Part shown: in pieces, positions 1 through 12,000 of the stretch
Layout of the letters: each line of letters begins with the position of its first letter
Position numbering within the stretch: position 1 is the stretch's first letter
Assembly (NCBI GenBank): GCA_022701365.1
Contig: JAKUHH010000030.1
Span: forward strand, 791,177 to 855,176
Direction of reading: 5' to 3'
DNA length: 64,000 nucleotides
Origin: Mycocentrospora acerina
Lineage: Eukaryota; Ascomycota; Dothideomycetes; Pleosporales
Notes under the pieces: generated by a model
Told to the model about the DNA's origin: nothing
What the model saw: the letters and a program-made list of their open reading frames with translations, nothing else
The model's database searches: none
Made by a program: the position numbers and the translations under genes

Positions 1-1311
1 GATTCCGCCTCTTCCTACACAAATCCGTTGTCTTTTGATCAAGAAACGTATCTTGACGACGGAGGAAAATGAGATGATACTGAACTCGCAAACACGGTAA
101 GCACAGCAAACGAAGGTATGCTCGAGGGTTTCCAGACAAAATCAAGAGACCTAGGCATTTAGAGCAGACCCAGAATGAGCGTCGTTGATGAGACGAAGTT
201 GAAGGAGGATCGTGATTAGTACCGCTTACGACGCAGCGGGAAGATCGTATGCCAAGACCATGGCATCAGGGAGGAACGCGTATGCAATGTATTTTTGTAC
301 TTTACAAATCTAGAGGATCTCATGCGGCGTCTTGATAAATTTCCCGTGATATTTGTACAACTACGTTTCTTGTGAGCTGCTCGCTTCGATTTCTCAAACC
401 ACAAACAGCACCAGCGTAGCAGTAGGCTAAGAACATTGTATACGTCGCTCTCTATCGAAGACCCAACTTGCTAAAGCGGGAGTGATGGGTTTACAAGTTA
501 CTCCAGAAGTCAGTGGGAACTGTTCAGACGTTGAATGATAGCCTCAAACATTGACGCATGGTATCATCGGGCAGAAGAAGAACAAATAATATTACTATAA
601 CGCTCAGCACATCTGATCACACTGAGTGGAGATAAAAATAGGAATTGACAGTAAAGAAGCAGTTAATATTTGGAGAGATCTCATTAGTCTGTTAAGATCG
701 AAGCGCCTATTAAAAAACATTGAAGCAATCACAATCAGCCAAATTGGTCGTCATATTGCGAATTGTTCAAACGATATTCATCAACTAAGCATAAGTCTTA
801 GTGAGTACGCCAGGTTTCAAATATCCTAGGGCTGAGATTGGGAATGTATCTCACCATCAAACCATCTTCTTCATTGTCATCTCGAAGACGGTCTGCAGGC
901 GAGCAATGGCATAAGCCATCTGGCATCAATCTTCGCTAGTCGTATAACTGCAAGCAACCATAAGTGACGGTTGATGAGTAGATATTCTAGCGTGAGGAAT
1001 TTGGGAAAACTCATTCACATCACGTCTCACGAGGGGGAGCAGGAGTAACAAATCTCATTGTTCGCCGTACTCCAAAAATCTTCGTGGTATCATTTCGAAA
1101 GAAACTTCGACAAGGCCGAATGACGGCGAATCCATTGTTCGAGCTAGAAGCCGGTGAAACGCCCCTACTTTTTCATACGCATATCGCATGCCAGAAACGT
1201 ATGAGCCGATGATATGCATTCCGTCCGCTCGAAAGGAAGGAGACGGCCCGCGCCGATATCTCCAGGCATGAAGCCGTGAAAGTGTCGTCAACTCAACAAA
1301 GCACAAAGTGC
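1..1311. other. Intergenic, no recognisable gene
   Basis: No reading frame here matches a family I know. The longest open stretch on the + strand (about 626-829) begins only at a GTG and encodes about 67 residues (starting EIKIGIDSKEAVNIW). It could be a relic of a larger gene but has no ATG and no clear splice sites. The part next to 1312 is presumably the 3' UTR and downstream flank of the ribosomal protein gene. Confidence 0.5.
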
Positions 1312-1877
1312 TTATGCCTCCCTCTTCTTCTTGGCGGCCTCGCGACCGGCACCCTTGCGCTCCAGAATCTGCTCGCGGTCCTTGTCGAGCTTCAGCTTGG
1401 TGACGACGACCTTGGAGGGGGCGATGGGCACGGGGACGGATTGGCCGTTGCTCTTCTCGCGAACAACTGTGTTTTTGTGTCAGCGAGACCACATATGAGG
1501 AGTTTGTCGAGCAAACATACTGCCGTTGATGTGGATGCAGTACTTGAGACGGTAGACGGTGGAGATCTTGCCCTCACGTCCCTTGTTGCTGCCGCGCACG
1601 ATGGTGACCTCGTCCTGCAAAGTTTTAGCATGCCATGGCAGACGAGAGGGGAATAAATGATACTCACATCCTTGCGGACGGGAATGCTGCGCACACCGTA
1701 CTTCTCGCGGAGCTCCTTACTCAATGGCGCCTGAAGGTTGTTAGAACATGTCCAGCCAAGGTGTTCTAAGTCTCTTCATACGCTCATGATGACCCGACGC
1801 ACACTACTCGGCGCACTGAAGTGCGCCTTTCGCGATTTGCGGCGAGAGCTCGCGACCTGTGCCTGAACCTTGGTCAT
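1312..1877 (-). CDS. rpl26: 60S ribosomal protein L26 (uL24 family)
   Basis: Component of the large ribosomal subunit near the peptide exit tunnel. Four exons can be joined in frame: 1877-1782, 1730-1668, 1614-1521 and 1466-1312, giving 135 aa, normal for eukaryotic L26. The N-terminus MTKVQAQVASSRRKSRKAHF and the following SAPSSVRRVIMS match the family's RRKxRKAxFxAPSSxRR block. Next come APLSKELREKYGVRSIPVRKD, the KOW-type stretch DEVTIVRGSNKGREGKIS, and a basic C-terminus VVVTKLKLDKDREQILERK. The three introns are 51, 53 and 54 bases. The start is the ATG at 1877, which gives the conserved N-terminus directly. The gene is divergent from the AT-hook gene at 2302, with 424 bases between the two starts. 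Identity is secure from family knowledge; exon ends come from splice signals. Confidence 0.95.
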
Positions 1878-2301
1878 TGTTGCTGTGAATTTGACGTTTG
1901 TCGGGTTAGTAGAGGAAAGTTCGTTGTCGCGGGTCTGCAATATTGGGGGGAACAAGTGTGCAGCTTCGCTTTGCCTAGCGTGCTTGGCGCGGATCGTTGA
2001 GATTCGCCGACCGCCGGCTGTCAGTGTCACGTGAAATATAGATGGACGTGACGAACGCGACGTGAAATCATGCCTGCAATCCTATCGATGATACGCGTAA
2101 CGCGCAGCCTGTTACACTCACCTCATGTCTTGTTTGCTCAGAAACCCCGCGACCTACATAGTTATACATTCTCATCGAACACGCAGTCGTTCTTGAAAGC
2201 TTTTGCAGTCGAAGCAGCATAGCCTAACGAACTGGCTCACCAGACGCATGGGTTGACTGACACATTGGCCTATACAACAGCGCAGACAGAGGCCTGTCAG
2301 T
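1878..2301. promoter_or_regulatory. Shared divergent promoter region
   Basis: This 424-base space separates the starts of the L26 gene (-) and the AT-hook/C2H2 gene (+), so it must hold both promoters and leaders. I see no clear TATA box or coding frame. Short leaders and possible leader introns cannot be excluded. Confidence 0.5.
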
Positions 2302-5300
2302 ATGACTGTTGACAACTACAACAATGCGTATAACTATCCCTACCAACAAAGCTCTATGGAAAACTATTCAGCGTACCAGACTGCGCCTGCCTCGAACCAC
2401 GCCTCGCAGCAGTCACGCCAGTACCAGCCATCGCCGTCTACAGCCACTACAGAGCCGACAAACTATATGTCATATCCGACACAGGCTTACAGCGCGCAAG
2501 GAAACAGATATAGCACAAATCAAAATAATTCCTGGGATGGTAACAACTACGCCACTACTCGAGAGATGACCAGTCGCGTTGCTGAAGTTCTGAGCAATAT
2601 GAGCAACACTGCGTACACGCCTAACCACACCTCGACGCCCCAAGTGCAGACGCAACAGCCCCATTCTACACAACTCTCATACGAGCAGACACAGGCCCGT
2701 CCAAGAAGTGTCAATACATACCGCACTCAAACGACCACGAGTCGGGGGCTACCTTTGCCAGTGGTGCAAGCAGGTTATCCTTTGCAACGGGCTCAAGACG
2801 TGTACAATCAGCAGCAGCACCACTCTGAGAGTAGTGTGCACTCTCAATATAGCCGTACTGCCGTAGCTTTCCCCAGTTCTACCAGAGACGTCGTTACAAA
2901 TACTGAGTCTCAACATCAGATTGACCACAATCACCGACAACTCCCAAGTGTAGAAGTATTGTGTATGAACCAAGACGCCAGCGTATCTAATTCGTACGGA
3001 TACGCCGATCGGCGGACAATATCCCCACATTCCGCTTCTGTTGATTCTCTAGTATCTGTTCCTAATGTCCCAGAAACTGATACCACCCAGAACACGACTA
3101 CGGTAGACCCCATGGCTGTGTATGATCCATGGCCGGAGTACCAACGTAAGCAGGAGGCATTACGTGCTAAAAAAGCACTTGAAGATGCAGCGCGTGCTGA
3201 TGAGGAAAAAATGGCTGAGGAAGCTCGCCAAGTCGAAGAACGCAAAAGAGAAGAGGAGCGCACACGGCAAGAACAAGAGGAAAATAAGCAACAGGAACAA
3301 ACTGCATTAAATCAGCCAGAGCCAAAGAAAAAGACGGAGAGACAGTCCTCTAATAAAGCCGAGACAATCCTGGCTTCGGAAGCCTCTACCGAAGATCCTA
3401 ACGAACTCGAAGTACAGATTCGTGCCATGATGGCGAAGATGCGGGAACTCAACAACAAAGACCCCGCTCTTCTTGCGCGTATATGGGAGGAGGAGAGGAG
3501 AGCAAAAGCGCCAATGAAATCCCCTGTTGTCCAGACCAAGTCGACCCCCCAGCCTGCCACCATGCAGCTTGCACAAACTGTCACAGTTGCTGCCCCACCA
3601 ATAGCCAACCAAAGTAAGAAGACTGTTCCGAGAGAATCTATTGCGGCGAATTCCACAAAGCTAGCACCCCCTGTTCCGACTCAGCTTGTACCAGCGAGCC
3701 CACGAGCTCAGGCAATTGCTCACAGTGGCAACACCATTTGGCCTCCTGAGAGGAAGACATCACTGGCGAATGTGGCAACAGTATATCTTAACGGGTCAAA
3801 CCCTAATAATACACTTGATGCTTCTCAGATTCTCGGTATACTGGATAGTAACCCGTCTTACATTGAGCTTTGTGAGCAGCTGGAACAGAAGGGATTGACG
3901 CTGGATCGTGCTGCATTTGCGAAGACTCTGCTCAGTGCAGTCCCAGATGTCAATTCGGCGCCCCGCAGAACAGTACCCCAGCCTACAATACAAGTGAACA
4001 GTGTACAGGACGCTCTAGTGCCTGTGGCCAAATTGAAGAAGAATCCTGTTGCAGCAAATGTACGCCACGCGTCTGCGACAACTTCGCCAGCACCTGGGTC
4101 CTCGTACCAAACGTTCCTAGACGATACTTCTGTTCCAGATCCACCTGCTCCAGTGGTAGAGATGGTACCTGTCAAGGCAGACTTGAATATTCCTACCAGC
4201 AAAGAAGAGGCAGCCAGGAAGCGTAACCTGAGTGATTTGGTTGACCTGACTCAACTTTCAGATGATGAAGACATAGGGCCACCGTTGAAGAAACTGAATA
4301 TGAGTGCGACATCATCCGGGCTACCTCGTCCCCGGGTAAACGATACTGTGAACAGGAACAATCATGTAGCCGTCAACAACTTCCCCACAGCTGCTATTCC
4401 GTCTCGCCCTGTTCAGCAACTAGCGACCCATATAGTACATCTGCCCCAAAACGAACCACGTTATAGAAGTATCGTCCAGCCCCTCGATAGGAAGAAGGCG
4501 CTTCGTCGCAACACATACAACCCCGCGACAATCGCCCGTGATGTACTCCTTGCTTGTGGGAGGTATCCAGGCGAGAGGCAGCTCAACCAGCATTTGGAGA
4601 TATTGAAACAAAATATTCCTCAAATAACGAACGACTCAGACCTGAGCACAATCAAATGGGACTTGATCGACCCCGGTTCTCCTCCACCGGGTTACTTTGT
4701 AAGCAGCGTTCAGGCCTTGACGGAAGATGCAGATGACGAGGATGAAGAGGACAGAACGCGGCTGCATACGACTGGTGGTGAGAGTGGGGCTCAAGCAAGG
4801 GTCCAAGCGCTACCCCAGGCCATTAATCCATTCACGAAACAGAAGCGACGCGGTCGACCACCGCGTCAATCCTTGCCAAACCAGACACTACCTACTACGC
4901 CAAATCGCCCATCTGACCCTGTGCTAATGAGTTCGAGTGTTCCACATACTTCAGGTGTTGGATACTCTGCTTTCCGCGCTGACTTGGTTTATGGAGAGGA
5001 TGGGAAGCCTCTACCTAAAAAGAAGGGCCGTCCAGTTGGTTGGCGGAAGGCCATCCATGGCTCTCCTGCTGCAAATGCACGTGTGCGACACGAGCCTGCA
5101 CAACCAAGCGGTCTCCGTAATGTGAGGACTGATGGAGAACATGGTTCTATTCGCGTCGATTCACGTTCACCCGGCGTCACACCCCGCAATCTGCAACACC
5201 AGTCATATAGATGCAGATGGCAGAACTGCAGCGCCGAGCTTCACAATCTTCAAACACTCAAGAAGCACGCTCTCAAGGTGCATAGAAAGGTGACGCTTCG

Positions 5301-5872
5301 TGACACTCTGGAGTGCTTGTGGGGTGACTGTACCAGGGAAGTCACTAGCAGTGCCTCGAAGACAAACACGACGATTGAGCATCGCATACCTCTCTTTTTC
5401 TCCAACGAGAAGGCGTGGCGGGAGCACATTGAAAAAATCCATCTCGATCCTCTGTCGTGGCAGCTGGGTGATGGACCGGCTAGCGGCCTCTCTGGTGAGG
5501 AGGATACTACCCAAGACAATTAACGGTGAGATTTTGACAAAGTGGCTAGATACTCACGATTCTGATGCCTATCTGAGTGATGCGCAAGGTCGGCGTGTCA
5601 CACCACGCATCGAGGTCGATCCCAAACGCTTAGCAGTGGGTAATTCGTCAGTCTCTACTCCCGCACCAGCGCCTCATGGTCGTGGTCGGCCCTTAAAAGC
5701 CATACAAGAGCAGGAGGCCCGTGATCTTCAGAACCGCCTGGTTTCACAGAAGAAGCGAATGGGCGGGCCAGGCATGGATCGCGGTGGTGCAACGCTTGTC
5801 AACGACAAGCGCAGAAGAGGGTTAAGTGACGAGGACGAGAGTGAGGGCGTATTTGTGGATGCTGAAGATTAA
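2302..5872 (+). CDS. Large AT-hook and C2H2 zinc-finger nuclear protein
   Basis: Predicted DNA-binding nuclear protein of 1171 aa. Exon 1 is 2302-5494 and exon 2 is 5550-5872; a 55-base intron (GTGAGG..CTAG) keeps the frame, and the junction reads GLSDTHDSDAY. Residues 1-270 are rich in Q, N, S, T and Y and look disordered. A charged coiled-coil-like EEARQVEERKREEE region follows at about 295-345. AT-hook cores occur near residue 848 (KRRGRPPR), near 908 (KKKGRPVGW) and in the second exon (HGRGRPLK). A C2H2-type pair lies at about 968-994 (YRCRWQNC..HALKVH) and 1005-1053 (LECLWGDC..HIEKIH); the long insert in the second finger is typical of fungal finger proteins. Basic KKKGRP and KRRR clusters can serve as nuclear localisation signals. 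I do not recognise a named orthologue; a chromatin-associated role is inference. Confidence 0.8.
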
Positions 5873-6304
5873 GAAGACACAGGAAGGAGAAAATGGGAGT
5901 GCCCCGGAAACACCCGAACACAGCCAATGTTTAGACATGGTGACAAGCTTAACAAGGTACTCAGACCTGGCGCTGAAATGGTCTATTATCCGATTATGAG
6001 AGAAGCTGTTTACCAGGTGGACAGTACATGAGAGCCACGGTGGCAGGAACCGGCGTTCAAACATTCAACACTCGATACCCATATAGATGTAGTAGTATTC
6101 CAGTGACTTGCCACATGGCAACAGATCCCAATGAAGCATGATACATTATGCGCCTAGAACACCATGCCATGCAATTCTTCCCTCCCACAACAATCGTTCA
6201 TTTGGGCCTGTCTGGGTTTGCATGGTATCAATCCTTCCTTCCCAGCCGTTTTTCCCAGCAGCACACAGGCGCTTCACATGTCGCACGGCACGTGTTGGAC
6301 GTGT
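5873..6304. other. Convergent 3' flanks, no gene seen
   Basis: About 430 bases between the stops of the AT-hook gene (+) and OST4 (-). It holds the two 3' UTRs and presumably the polyadenylation signals. No coding frame of interest was seen. Confidence 0.5.
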
Positions 6305-6457
6305 TCAGATCTTGGCCTTGCCAGCTGCAGCTTTTGGTTTCTTGGCCGCGGCGTGTTCTTCCGAGTTGACTTCGAGAAAGTGGTACAAGACGATGAGCAG
6401 CATGGCAGCGCTTCCGAGGAAGATGGCGAGCGAATAGAGCTGGGCGTCTGATATCAT
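6305..6457 (-). CDS. ost4: Oligosaccharyltransferase subunit OST4
   Basis: A 50-residue single-span membrane mini-protein of the ER oligosaccharyltransferase, which transfers the dolichol-linked glycan to Asn in N-glycosylation. The ATG at 6457 gives MISDAQLYSLAIFLGSAAML, matching the MISDxQLxSLA start shared by OST4 proteins. The hydrophobic span covers roughly residues 10-30. The tail KKPKAAAGKAKI is longer and more basic than in yeast (36 aa), as is common in filamentous fungi. A longer in-frame extension upstream (to 6661) lacks family likeness and is probably 5' leader. The gene is divergent from the Tma46 gene at 6906. Confidence 0.9.
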   Translation of the reverse strand: MISDAQLYSLAIFLGSAAMLLIVLYHFLEVNSEEHAAAKKPKAAAGKAKI

Positions 6458-6905
6458 CTTGGGGGCTGCAGCGCGTTGGTGGTAAGGCGGGTGAGACTGG
6501 GGAAGACGAAGACGGCGGGGGCTTGCTGTGCAACGGTGAGCGGGACAATTGGAGAGAGAGCAGCGCAGACGGACGTACGGCAGCTGGAAAGAGCAGTTCT
6601 GGGCGTCGTCTAGGGGGTTTCCTGGGACTGGGGAATGCGGAATGCGCGTCCTCAAGGCCACCTTGAGCTCCGGCCCTGAGTTGGGTGGCTCGTGCGTCCA
6701 ATGCCAAAGTCCCTCCGCCGCCCGCCTGCGCCACTAAAACCCACCCCACACATCGTCATTCTCAGTTTGACACACACAGAACAGCCAGTCCAGCCAGCAC
6801 TTGACGCCACCAGACATCGCATTACGGCGCACACACACTCGTACACTCCGGGCCACGGGAGAATTTTAGACACCACACTCATTTACCCCGCCACAACCAC
6901 CCACC
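6458..6905. promoter_or_regulatory. Shared divergent promoter of OST4 and Tma46
   Basis: This 448-base spacer lies between two divergent starts. The Tma46 side (about 6760-6900) is CA-rich with short ACACAC runs ahead of the ATG context CCACCATGCC. No TATA box is evident. No other gene was seen. Confidence 0.5.
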
Positions 6906-7984
6906 ATGCCACCAAAGGGCAAGGGCGAAATGCCAAAAGTGAAGAAGGTCGCCGTCGACAAGACGTTTGGCATGAAGAATAAAAAGGGTGGCGCCGCTCA
7001 GAAGCAGATTAAGGCAATCAAGGCCACCGAGGCTTCGGGCGGCTCGCCTGCAGAAAAGAAAAAGCAGGCCGAGAAGGAGCAACGCGAGCGCGAGAAACTC
7101 GCCGCAGAGCAGGCCCGCAAGGAAGTCGCCGATCTCTTCAAGCCCGTCCAGGTCCAGAAGGTGCCATTTGGCGTCGATCCAAAGACAATCCTCTGTCAGT
7201 TCTTCAAAAAGGGCAACTGCGAAAAGGGAAAAAAGTGCAAGTTCAGCCACGACCTCAACGTCGAGCGCAAGACAGAGAAGAGGAGTTTGTACACGGACAA
7301 CCGCGACAAGGAAGAGGAGGAGGAAGAGGAGCAGAAGAAGAAGGACAACATCGATGATTGGGATGAAGAGAAGCTGCGACAGGTCGTCCTAAGCAAGCAC
7401 GGGAACCCCAAGACGACAACGGACAAAGTGTGCAAGTTCTTTATCCAAGCCATCGAGGACCAGAAGTACGGATGGTTCTGGGTATGTCCGAATGGCGGTG
7501 ACAAGTGCATGTACAAGCACTCCCTACCACCTGGGTATGAATTCCTACCATCGCACCACACAGATGCAGCAAAAAACTAATAGCTCCCAGCTTCGTAATC
7601 AAAACCAAAGAACAACGCGCAGCCGAAAAAGCCCTCATGGCAAACTCCCCCCTCAATACCCTCACCCTCGAAGACTTCCTTGAATCCGAGCGCCACAAGC
7701 TAACCGGCACCCTCACCCCCGTCACCGTCGAAACGTTTGCAAAATGGAAAAAGGAGCGCATGGACAAGAAGCAGGCCGAGGAAGAGGCAAAGAAGATGAA
7801 GGAGGCTACCGGTCGTGCTCTCTTCGAAAAGGGCGACTGGCAGGTCGACAGCGACGCCGACAGCGACGACGACGACGAGGGCGACGGCGACGTCTGGAAC
7901 CTCGAGGCGATGCGCAAAGAAACAGAGGCGGCACGAGCAAGAAAGGAAGAAGAGCGTATGGCGGCCATGGGAATCGTGTCTTGA
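6906..7984 (+). CDS. tma46: CCCH zinc-finger protein, Tma46/DFRP1 (ZC3H15) family
   Basis: Partner of the translation-linked DRG-type GTPase (Rbg1 in yeast) on ribosomes. Two exons, 6906-7534 and 7591-7984, join through a 56-base intron (GTATGA..CCCAG with an ACTAAT branch) at GG|C, restoring LPPGFVIKTKEQRAAEKA; 340 aa. The N-terminus is Lys-rich (MPPKGKGEMPKVKKVAVDKT). Two CCCH fingers are visible: CQFFKKGNCEKGKKCKFSH at about 98-116, and one starting at VCKFFIQA and ending CMYKHSLPPG at about 179-208. Between them is an acidic EEEEEEE run. The C-terminal half has the DFRP region (LTLEDFLESERHKL) and an acidic DSDADSDDDDEGDGD tract before VWNLEAMRKETEAAR. Length and layout fit the family. 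Confidence 0.92.
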
Positions 7985-9037
7985 ACCCCCTCTCTTCCTT
8001 GAAATTGGCGTGGCATGGTGAGGTGAAGGAAATAGAGGGAAAGCATGTTGGGGGGAGGGGTGGGGAACCAGGAAACTCAATGCCAGAACAATGCTGTAAA
8101 AGCTTGTGCAGCAGCTAGCTCCTCCTCCTCTTCCTCTTCCTCACTTGCTGAAGGCAGGGGCACACGTTTTGCCACAACGGCAATGGAAGTGGTTGTGCAG
8201 AAGCTTGCTTGTAACCAAGCATCTTCACGCCCCCTGCCCTGTATGCAAAAGAGTAATCAGCCCGAGTTTTCCTCGTTGCAGGCTGCGTCTCCTGGTGTTT
8301 GGGCGTCTCTATGGGTGATGGGAGTGGCGGCGGGGCATAGTGATTTTTTTGTGTAGTCTTCTGCTTGCCCTGATAACGCAATGTATAACGACATCTGACT
8401 ATCTACATCTATCTATCTATATATCCATTCTTCTTTCTGGATAGCTTTCCAACCAACCGAGACAATTTAGATTGGGAACCTTAAGATGCAATTAACCCAT
8501 CTCTTTTGTGATGAAGACTGTGAAGAGATGAACAAAGAAAGAATTGAAAGGGAAGGAAGGAAAGAAAGAAAGAAAGAAAGAAAGAAAGAGAAGATTTTTT
8601 TTCTAAAAAAAATGGACACATTAAAAAAGTGTAAGAGGGGAAATTTTCAAAGCTTTGTTTCTTCTATCCTTCAACCCATGGAGATCATCGCACGTCCAAC
8701 CCCCTTTCCCCCTCCTCCACCCAATTCGACGGTTGCGCATAAGCCCGTCCTACCAATCATATCCAGCTTATATCACACAAACCACTCACTTTACACACAC
8801 ACATTGATAATATTTGACACTTTCAGAATCCCTCTCCAGTCGCCATACGCATCCATTGCCAATCAAGCCCAGTCGTCTCGTATGCCATTTTCTTCAAAGG
8901 AAAGCTGCAGGTTAGCATGCTTTGCAAGATAAACCCAAATACCGATTCCATACTCATGATCCGTTATTTACTCGGCTACATGCCAAAACAAGGCCCAAAG
9001 AAGCCCAGGGTATCCTAATAGAAGGCGGCCAGCATGA
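7985..9037. other. Convergent 3' intergenic region
   Basis: About 1 kb between the Tma46 stop (+) and the PKC stop (-). It contains pyrimidine/purine-rich low-complexity stretches, a tetranucleotide microsatellite (8557-8589) and A/T-rich 3' UTR-like sequence. The open frames here are short and low-complexity, and I see no gene. Confidence 0.5.
8557..8589. repeat. (GAAA)n microsatellite
   Basis: Roughly eight copies of AAAG/GAAA in tandem, flanked by further purine-rich sequence and an A-rich tract near 8600-8630. Probably slippage-prone; no function implied. Confidence 0.9.
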
Positions 9038-12000
9038 TTAGTTGAAGTCGGCAGAGTAGGAGAAGCCACGGAATTCTTCTTGCATAGCTTGCGAAAGCAC
9101 TATGGATTTGGTTAGCAGATATTCCTCTTGGCAGGAGTAAAGCAATGCACGTACCAGACTGCACAGGCGTAAGAACCGGCGTTACACTTGTGAATTCCGT
9201 GTCAAAGTTACTGGTATCTGTAGGACTGGTGATCTGCGGGATGAAAGGAGCGGGCACTCGCTTGTGGTAAATATCATCCCAGTTGGTGCTCTTGAAGAAA
9301 GCATGAGACATGATCTCTTGGGCGTCTGTAGGACCAGATCCAAGTCTTTGCTCAGGCTCACGCGTGAGCAATTTTTGGAGAATGGAAACCGAGTCGCGGG
9401 GCATATGAATGGGGTAGAGAGGTTCGTCGGCTAGAATGGCGTCGTAGATCTCATCCTCGTCTTCACCACGGAACGGTGACTGCTGGAGAAGCATCTGGTA
9501 GATCAGAACACCAAACGCCCACCAGTCGACAGCACGGCCGTATTTCTTATCCAGAAGGATCTGTTCACGCCATATCAGCAACAAGACTTCCATTGTGACG
9601 CAAGAAAACTTACCTCTGGTGCCATAAACTCAGGTGTTCCACAGAACGTGCTCGTAGTTGATCCATACCACATCTCTTCTTTACACAAACCGAAATCTGC
9701 AATTTTGATGTGCCCATCCATTGTGAGCAAAATATTATCCAACTTTAGATCTCGATAAATGACACCATTTTCATGGAAATACTTGAGCGCAAGGCAGACT
9801 TCGGCTGCATAAAACCTAATTCAGGGTTAGCTTTGTCTGTACCAATTGAAATCACAACTTACTGGGCTCGTTTGGTTCCGAACTGGCCCCTCTGGATGTG
9901 TAACATCAAATCTCCACCGCTTATGTATTCCATGACAAAGTACACGCGAGTTTCTGTCTGGAAACAAGCGTGCAAGTTCAGCAGAAAAGGATGTCGCTCC
10001 TTGTTCGCAATCAAGAACACTCTCTTTTCTGATCGCGTGCTTTCAACCTCGTCATTTTCAATGATGAATTCCTTCTTCAAGACCTTGATGGCGTATAGCT
10101 GCTTTGTGCTCTTGGTCTCTGCCAACATGACTTTTCCGAAGTTTCCCTTGCCAAGCACTGCCAGAAAGTTGAAGTGATCCAGCCCGATTCTCCTCCCAGT
10201 ACCCTGTGTATTTGCTGAAGGAGTGACTTTATTCGGTGGAGCTTGTGTAGGGATTGTCTGTTGTGGCTGCACTTGTTGTTGTTGTTGTTGTTGTGGCGGC
10301 GGCTGCTGCTGTAGCGGTGGCTGTTGCTTCTTCACCTCAGGTTGTTGAGGAGGCGGTTGCGGCTGGTATTGTGGCTGATGCTGGGGCTGCTGCTGAGGTT
10401 GAGTCTGTGGTGGTGGTTGAGGAAGAGGACCGGATTGCTTCTGCGGGTACGGCACTGGCGCCGACTGGTGAGATGGTGGATAGCTTGGAATGTTAGCATA
10501 GTCTTCTGGATTGTATTTGGCATGTTGGGATGCTTGCTGTTGGGGCAAGTGCTGATCCTGCGGCTGGCCGCTCGAAGTCCTTCGGCCTTGCGGATACTCA
10601 GACTGAGCACGCTGGTATGCCGGAGCAGTAGGAGTCTTGCTCATCGCAGTCTTGGCAGCAGCCAAAGACGCTGGCTGAGAAGTTTGACGTGGACCTGCAG
10701 CAGGTCGTGGCGAGGTGGGCGAAGTAGGCGTGGTGTTCGAGCTCGACGTCGAAAATGAGGTACGTGCTGGGTCTATCGAGGACGCAGATGTCGAATATGA
10801 GTGCTGGTGTGACGGGGCAGGTGGAGTGCCGTATTGTGACTCTTGCCCAGGAGGCGGGTAATTTGGTTGTGAAGGAGAGGGCAATGGTTTCGTTGCCGGG
10901 GCTGGTCGCAACGTGCGTGTAGACATGGTTGAACCCGTTGCTGATTGTGCTTTTCTTGTCTTCTTTATTTCGATCAGAGCCTGGTTAGCTACTTCCATAG
11001 ACATGCCACAAAAGTCGGGCACGAAATGGACACAGTGAGCATGACAAGTGCTTCCACATTCTACACATTGTTAATGACATTATTGTTGTAAACACGAGCT
11101 CAGTCACGTACCTGTACACTTCTTGGTCTGTTTTCGACCAAGAGGAAGAACGTAGCCGCAATGGCAGCACCAATTGGCGCCCATATTCGAGAAAGTTTCG
11201 AATCGATGAGGAATTCGGTGATTGAGCTTGGCTTCGTCCGGATCGGTCTCGGCGTTTGACTGCGTGATACACTTGGTAACTACCTTGGTGTAGCACTTTT
11301 TGTGGCAAGTGTAGTTGCAGTCAGAACACTGCATCCCAGCAGCGTATTTGAGGAACTCGCCGCAAAGGGCGCAGCGCATGATGTTATAGAATTGTTGTTG
11401 CACAAACTTGTGACCATACTGCTCAATCACTTCTTCTTTGCGTTGACGAACAGCACCTTTTCGGCCGAGACCAACGTCGAATGCTTGCTTGTTGTGCGTG
11501 TATTTGGCTTCGATACTGTTAGTAAATGCAGAGGAAGAAAATGTGAGAGGATCTTACCAAAGGACATAGTGAGGTGAATACGTCCAACCGGTTCTAGTGA
11601 GAACCAATCGTCTATCATGACGGGTCCGGTCTGAGGCTGCACACTTCCAGGAGGCTTCATGGCACCGGCATTATTCTGGCCAGGAGGCGGCTGAAACTGG
11701 AGGTCGGGCTGAATACCAGCGTGGCCAGACATTTTGTCGGCAGCAACCCAGCCAGAGTTCTGGAGCTCCGTCTCGATCTTCTTTCGGCGCATCTCCTCAG
11801 CGACATCAGAAATGCGCACCCAGAGCATGCCTATGGGAAGCAGGTGATCGCCAGTCTTGTCGTAAACAGTAATCTCGATTTCGTTGGCCTTGTCAATATC
11901 AAACTCATGCACTTCATCGGTCCAACGGTCGTTTCTGGATGGCTTGGTGCGTCCCTTTATCAAGTCTTCGACTTTGATGTTAACAAAGGTCTCAGGGCCG

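Noticed and set aside
626..829. Open stretch of 67 codons near the left edge
   Set aside because: It starts at GTG, has no ATG, no splice signals and no family I know. Kept only as a possible relic in the intergenic note.
5300..5523. Apparent overlapping frame and early stop at 5521 in the AT-hook gene
   Set aside because: A 55-base intron (5495-5549) joins the two frames cleanly, so this is not a frameshift or truncation.
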